Below, piece by piece: positions 60,274 to 64,000 of a DNA stretch of 64,000 nucleotides; position 1 is the first letter of the stretch, and each line of letters starts with the position of its first letter. The DNA comes from Ignavibacteriaceae bacterium (GTDB taxonomy: Bacteria > Bacteroidota > Ignavibacteria > Ignavibacteriales > Ignavibacteriaceae), in contig JALNZG010000001.1 in NCBI GenBank assembly GCA_023229425.1, positions 186,001 to 250,000 of the forward strand, given 5' to 3'. The notes beneath the pieces are model-generated. The model saw nothing but the letters and a program-made list of their open reading frames with translations, was not told where the DNA came from and made no database searches. A program made the translations under genes and the position numbers.

Positions 60274-61674
60274 CTAACTATTTTTTAGTTGATTTGCAAA
60301 ACCGATGAACGCTTTTTTAAATGGATCGACGGGAGCTTCCAGAACTCCGGCGCCGATTTGTCCGATGCCTGCATTTTTGTGAGCAACGCCGGTATCGATG
60401 AATGGCAGAATATTTTTTTCAATAACTTTTATTACATCAATTCCGGTTGGTGTGCCGCGAAAATTTAGATACGGTATTTTGTAAATATTATTTTCGGCAG
60501 CGGTTATCTCATACATCTTTAGCGTGTAATTCACCGCGTCGTTCGTGCTTCCACCAACGAACTGCACAATTGCAGGCGACGCAGCAATTGCAAAGCCGCC
60601 GAGTCCGTTTGTTTCCGTAATTGAGCTGTCACCAATGTCGGGATTCGCATCGCCTTTCGTGTATCCTGTAAAATATAATGCTTCGGGAATCGGAGAAATT
60701 CCGGTAAACCATTTGTCTCCCGTACCGGAAAGTTGAATTCCAAATTCAGTTCCGTTACGCGCCATAACAACCACAATGCTGCTGTTCTCTATATTTCTTG
60801 CGGCATCCAAAGAAACTTTTGAAACGCCCATAGAAAGATTTAGAAAGAAATGATCATTGCTGTTGATAAAATTCAAAACGCTTATCGCGTTTTCTTTTTC
60901 ATTTTGATTAACAATTTCTGGCGCCAACGTTCTGTATAGTAGTGAAGTTGCTGCACGGTTCCGATTATGAACTTCATCGCCCATGTGCAAAGCCTGTGCA
61001 ATAATATTTTTAAGATCGATCTTGCCGATTTTCTCGATCGCCTTTTTAAGTGATGGATAAAGGACGTTCTCCATCCATCGTAATCTTTCAATAACACTTT
61101 CGTCATACGCTCCGTAGCGAAGAACTTTTCCGAGTCCTTCGTTCATTGTGCAAAAGGCTTTGTTGCCAAACTCCTCATTTTCTAAAATAAAAACCGGCAT
61201 CGATGGAGAAACAATTCCAGCCATCGGTCCAACTGTTGCGTGTTCGTGACAAGGAGAAAATTCTATTTTACCCGAAGTTGCGACTTTTTCTGCTTCTTCA
61301 AAAGTTTTTGCAAAGCCTTCATAGATCAACGCTCCGATTACTGCGCCTTTCATCGGTCCACACATTTTATCCCAAGCTACCGGAGGTCCTGCATGAAGCA
61401 AAAGATTTTTCTTCATACCGGGAATCACATCAATCGCTTTTCCCATTCCGGTTAGAACCGGTTTGCTGTTTAAAATTCTTTTCACCGCTTCTTTATTTGC
61501 GGTTTCAATTTTATCTGAATTTATTCTGATAACATCGAACAAAGTTGAATCTGAAATTAGCGGAGGTTTCCAATCAACTTGAACCGATTGAACATTTTGT
61601 TCGTCAAGGGTTTCTTTAAATGATTTCAACCCGATGTTGATTACTTTTAATTCATTTTCAAAAAGCTTATTCAT
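60274..61674 (-). CDS. DUF1116 protein, YlbE/AllG-type subunit of oxamate carbamoyltransferase-like enzyme
   Basis: 466 aa from ATG 61674, preferred over TTG 61695 because it gives the ATGAATAA overlap (8 nt) with the FdrA stop. Typical DUF1116 pieces: LLLHAGPPVAWDKMCGPMKGA, SPCHEHATVGPMAGIVSPSMP, LGKVLRYGAYDE and GGSTNDAVNYT. In E. coli the matching protein works with FdrA and YlbF as oxamic transcarbamylase in anaerobic allantoin use. The local order FdrA, DUF1116 is the same. Reaction in this organism is inferred. Confidence 0.9.
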   Translation of the reverse strand: MNKLFENELKVINIGLKSFKETLDEQNVQSVQVDWKPPLISDSTLFDVIRINSDKIETANKEAVKRILNSKPVLTGMGKAIDVIPGMKKNLLLHAGPPVAWDKMCGPMKGAVIGALIYEGFAKTFEEAEKVATSGKIEFSPCHEHATVGPMAGIVSPSMPVFILENEEFGNKAFCTMNEGLGKVLRYGAYDESVIERLRWMENVLYPSLKKAIEKIGKIDLKNIIAQALHMGDEVHNRNRAATSLLYRTLAPEIVNQNEKENAISVLNFINSNDHFFLNLSMGVSKVSLDAARNIENSSIVVVMARNGTEFGIQLSGTGDKWFTGISPIPEALYFTGYTKGDANPDIGDSSITETNGLGGFAIAASPAIVQFVGGSTNDAVNYTLKMYEITAAENNIYKIPYLNFRGTPTGIDVIKVIEKNILPFIDTGVAHKNAGIGQIGAGVLEAPVDPFKKAFIGFANQLKNS

Positions 61675-63244
61675 TTCTTTTAACTCTTCTTTCAATTAGA
61701 AACTTTGCCAGTTTACTCGCCGCAGCGTTTGATTCCATAACGAGCACTCCTTCCGCTTTTAGAGCGGCTGCAACCGTTGTTCTGTTTTGCGGATCTTTGT
61801 CAGTACCTGTAACAGAACAAACAATCGGCAAATGTCTTTTCTGCTGCAAAGTTAATTCTTTCACTTCTTTTATAACCGGAACTATTTCGGCCAGCGGATT
61901 CATGTTTGAACCGTAACCGAGAACAATATCTAATAGAATCACCGCGGTTTCCGGATCGTTCGTTTCGGCAAGAATTCTTTTATTCCTTGTTGAGTAATCA
62001 ATCATCGGATGTGGTTTGCCAACGGTAAATTCATCATCGCCAAGATCAATGATCGTGTGTTTCTCGCTTTTCCAGATATCCTTAAGTTTTTTCACTTTAC
62101 CGACCGGCGTGTTTGAAAAAACGTCTTCATCAATATGTTGAAAAAACATTTGTGTTTCATCACAGAAGGTACCGCCGCTGAAAAGCGCGCGAACATACTT
62201 TTGCGTTTTATTTAGTTTCGCAGATTCTTTTCCAGCTATAGTTTGCAATTCCGAAAATTGAGATTCTAAATCATCATAAACCTTTCCAATATTCTCCTTT
62301 CGCGAATGAACAACCGCCAACATCGCCCCTTCTTCAAGAGTTCTTGCGATATTGATTTTGCTCTGTTTCAGTAATTCGATGGATGCATTCAGAAACACAC
62401 CAACGACAGGTTTTTCAATTTTATTAACGAGTTCGATAATTTTAATTATCACTTCATCAGCAGGCGGTTTGGAAACTAAAAGGATGACTTCGGTATTTTT
62501 ATCTTCTGCAAGCGCTTTAATTCCTTCAAGAAACATAATCCCGCCGACTTCTTTTTTTACATCGCGTCCGCCGGTACCGATGGCTTGAAAAATTCCGCAT
62601 CCCGAATTTGAAATGAGGCAGCTTACTTCCTGCAAACCCGTTCCCGAAGCTGCAACAATTCCAATGTTTCCGCGGTTAACAACATTTGCAAAAGCAAGCG
62701 GCACACCGTTGATAATAGCGGTTCCGCAGTCTGGACCCATTACAAAAAGCCCTTTCTCTTTCGCAAAATTTTTCAGTTCAATTTCTTTTTCAATTGAAAC
62801 GTTATCGGAGAAGAGTATAACATTTAATCCGTTTTTTAAAGCTTTCATCGCTTCATCACCGGCGTATTTACCGGCTACGGAGATCATGGCAAGATTTGCG
62901 TCTGGAAGAATTTTTATTGCGGATTCTAAACTGGAAGGATTTAGTGAACCGGAAGATTTGTTTGTGTTATCAGATTTTTTAAATAACTCATTTATCTTTT
63001 TTGAAATTAGATCAGATTCGTTTTGTGAATTGCATTTATAGGCGATCATCAAATCCATGTCGCTGGCGTTTTGAAGTTCATCTGTAAGTAAACCGGAAGT
63101 TTGAAGCATAGATTTATTTTCCGGCGTTCCCATAACTGCGGCAGAATCGAGTACGATCTCAAGTTCGCTGATTTTTTTTGCGATGAGCATCAGCGAAACA
63201 GAATCAAAATATTCTCCCCTTTTCAGAATTCCTGTTACCATCAT
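61667..63244 (-). CDS. fdrA: FdrA-like acyl-CoA synthetase-fold protein (AllF type)
   Basis: 525 aa. It begins TGILKRGEYFDSVSLMLI, the FdrA signature, and has succinyl-CoA-synthetase-like domains: VMGPDCGTAIINGVPLAFAN, the glycine loop GIVAASGTGLQEVSCL, and FQAIGTGGRDVKKEVGG. In E. coli FdrA is one of three subunits of oxamic transcarbamylase. The ATG has AAGGA about 6 nt upstream; it overlaps the preceding DUF2877 gene by 41 nt, so the trio is translationally linked. Confidence 0.92.
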   Translation of the reverse strand: MMVTGILKRGEYFDSVSLMLIAKKISELEIVLDSAAVMGTPENKSMLQTSGLLTDELQNASDMDLMIAYKCNSQNESDLISKKINELFKKSDNTNKSSGSLNPSSLESAIKILPDANLAMISVAGKYAGDEAMKALKNGLNVILFSDNVSIEKEIELKNFAKEKGLFVMGPDCGTAIINGVPLAFANVVNRGNIGIVAASGTGLQEVSCLISNSGCGIFQAIGTGGRDVKKEVGGIMFLEGIKALAEDKNTEVILLVSKPPADEVIIKIIELVNKIEKPVVGVFLNASIELLKQSKINIARTLEEGAMLAVVHSRKENIGKVYDDLESQFSELQTIAGKESAKLNKTQKYVRALFSGGTFCDETQMFFQHIDEDVFSNTPVGKVKKLKDIWKSEKHTIIDLGDDEFTVGKPHPMIDYSTRNKRILAETNDPETAVILLDIVLGYGSNMNPLAEIVPVIKEVKELTLQQKRHLPIVCSVTGTDKDPQNRTTVAAALKAEGVLVMESNAAASKLAKFLIERRVKRNE

Positions 63245-64000
63245 TAAAATTCCTTTTTATTCCAAACAAAAAACCAACACTTTGATCTGCACCGGAGGTT
63301 TCACCAAAAGAAATCAAAGTACGGGTATTTTCAAGAATCTCATTTTGACCGGAGAACAAAATTGAGTGAATTAAATTTTTGAACTTTTCGAACAAGGAAC
63401 CGTTTTTTGAAGCAAGTAGAAAAGCATTCGTGAATGCATTGTTTCCTTTTGCCGCTTCATAAATATGAACAATTAAATTTGAATAATCAACCCTTTCAAG
63501 TTTCTGAATCACATTTAATGCGATCAAAAATCCGGCTATAAAGTCATCACCGCTTGGTGTAAGCCCGAAACCGACGCCTTTGATCAGTTTTACTCCTTCT
63601 AAATAATTGGAAGAGGTAAAGCACTCAAGGGCAGAATCAAACCTTCTCACAAATTCAATTTCGTAGGAAGATTTGAAATTCTTTTTTCTGCTTTCATCCA
63701 ATAAAAAGGTTAAACTTTTACCGGATGAATTTTCAATAAGCGCTTTTTCAAAATGATCGAGATTCTGCCAAAATTTTTTCTCGTCAAAGTTGATGATATT
63801 TATTTGTGAATCATATCTCTTTGAAGTTTCAAAAAAAACTTTCTCATCATTCAACAGAAAATAATCTTCGGCAATTACCAGTTTTTCAAGTTCGGCGAAG
63901 CTAACGCCTTCAACGACAATGTTGAAATGACCACTCCCGATAGATTTGCCGACAATAAAAATGAAAGAACTTACCGAACAAAAATTCACAACTTCACTAA
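63204..64000 (-). CDS. DUF2877 protein, YlbF/AllH-type (5' end cut by the window)
   Basis: At least 261 aa. The frame is open to the last base, and the N-terminus (GTG 63989) lacks the usual first residues of the family, so the true start is probably beyond the window. The diagnostic block GVGFGLTPSGDDFIAGFL and the late SGAD motif place it in DUF2877 with YlbF/AllH. It is the third subunit expected for the FdrA-type carbamoyltransferase and the first gene of the operon inside this window. Confidence 0.88.
   Translation of the reverse strand, partial: SEVVNFCSVSSFIFIVGKSIGSGHFNIVVEGVSFAELEKLVIAEDYFLLNDEKVFFETSKRYDSQINIINFDEKKFWQNLDHFEKALIENSSGKSLTFLLDESRKKNFKSSYEIEFVRRFDSALECFTSSNYLEGVKLIKGVGFGLTPSGDDFIAGFLIALNVIQKLERVDYSNLIVHIYEAAKGNNAFTNAFLLASKNGSLFEKFKNLIHSILFSGQNEILENTRTLISFGETSGADQSVGFLFGIKRNFNDGNRNSEKGRIF

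Overview
The window is an AT-rich chromosomal segment from a member of the Bacteroidota/Chlorobi superphylum, most likely an Ignavibacteria-type organism. This is an inference from three things: two secreted proteins end in type IX secretion (T9SS) sorting domains of the form NYPNPFNP...SSGVYFYQL, many hybrid kinases and membrane-bound TPR-AraC regulators are present, and the intergenic DNA is full of small repeats. No tRNA, rRNA or CRISPR was seen.

Layout. (1) 1-4224: a signalling operon of a PAS/histidine kinase (cut by the window start), an NtrC-type sigma54 activator, a STAS anti-sigma-factor antagonist and a REC-REC-PP2C phosphatase. (2) 4363-8402: a small membrane protein, phosphoglucose isomerase plus a GH13 glycosidase, and a Nudix hydrolase. 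(3) 8454-10901: a secreted M14 carboxypeptidase. (4) 10902-11864: a gene-free, repeat-dense gap holding a 7-bp tandem array, a degenerate 21-bp repeat and an inverted repeat. (5) 11865-26486: a large signalling cluster with an unknown 235-aa protein, a receiver, a 2382-aa poly-HAMP hybrid kinase, another receiver, a membrane receptor without an output domain, a possible STAS-like protein, CheR, a four-helix-bundle (23S IVS-type) protein, CheB and a REC-HK-REC hybrid kinase. Most gaps between these genes carry the same family of GGCAATAG/CTATTGCC inverted repeats. (6) 26781-34400: secreted enzymes (sialate O-acetylesterase, CotH/lamin-tail T9SS protein, GH9-CE4 fusion). (7) 34669-45662: two efflux systems, an RND operon (TolC, adaptor, pump) and a convergent ABC operon (Spy/CpxP-like protein, MacA-like adaptor, ATPase, permease, TolC). 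(8) 45898-52163: an alpha/beta hydrolase, a TPR-AraC regulator, a roughly 1.1-kb gap with two candidate micro-ORFs, and a tandem pair of beta-lactamase-fold lipoproteins. (9) 52532-55475: a restriction-modification module with a PD-(D/E)xK nuclease convergent with a MerR-HTH/N6-methyltransferase/TRD fusion. (10) 55681-64000: a tightly packed minus-strand catabolic operon, transcribed DUF2877 (AllH-like) -> FdrA (AllF-like) -> DUF1116 (AllG-like) -> cyclase -> xanthine-dehydrogenase-type FAD, 2Fe-2S and molybdopterin subunits.

How the parts may work together. The signalling cluster pairs chemotaxis adaptation enzymes (CheR, CheB) with a poly-HAMP soluble kinase and an output-less receptor, with no CheA, CheW or complete MCP in the window. 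The all/XDH operon looks like oxidative attack on an N-heterocycle, ring hydrolysis, then phosphorolytic carbamoyl recovery. The most unusual items are the IVS-type gene lying between the arms of the GGCAATAG repeats, the self-contained MerR-methyltransferase R-M module, the roughly 31-segment poly-HAMP kinase and the XDH-cyclase-FdrA operon.
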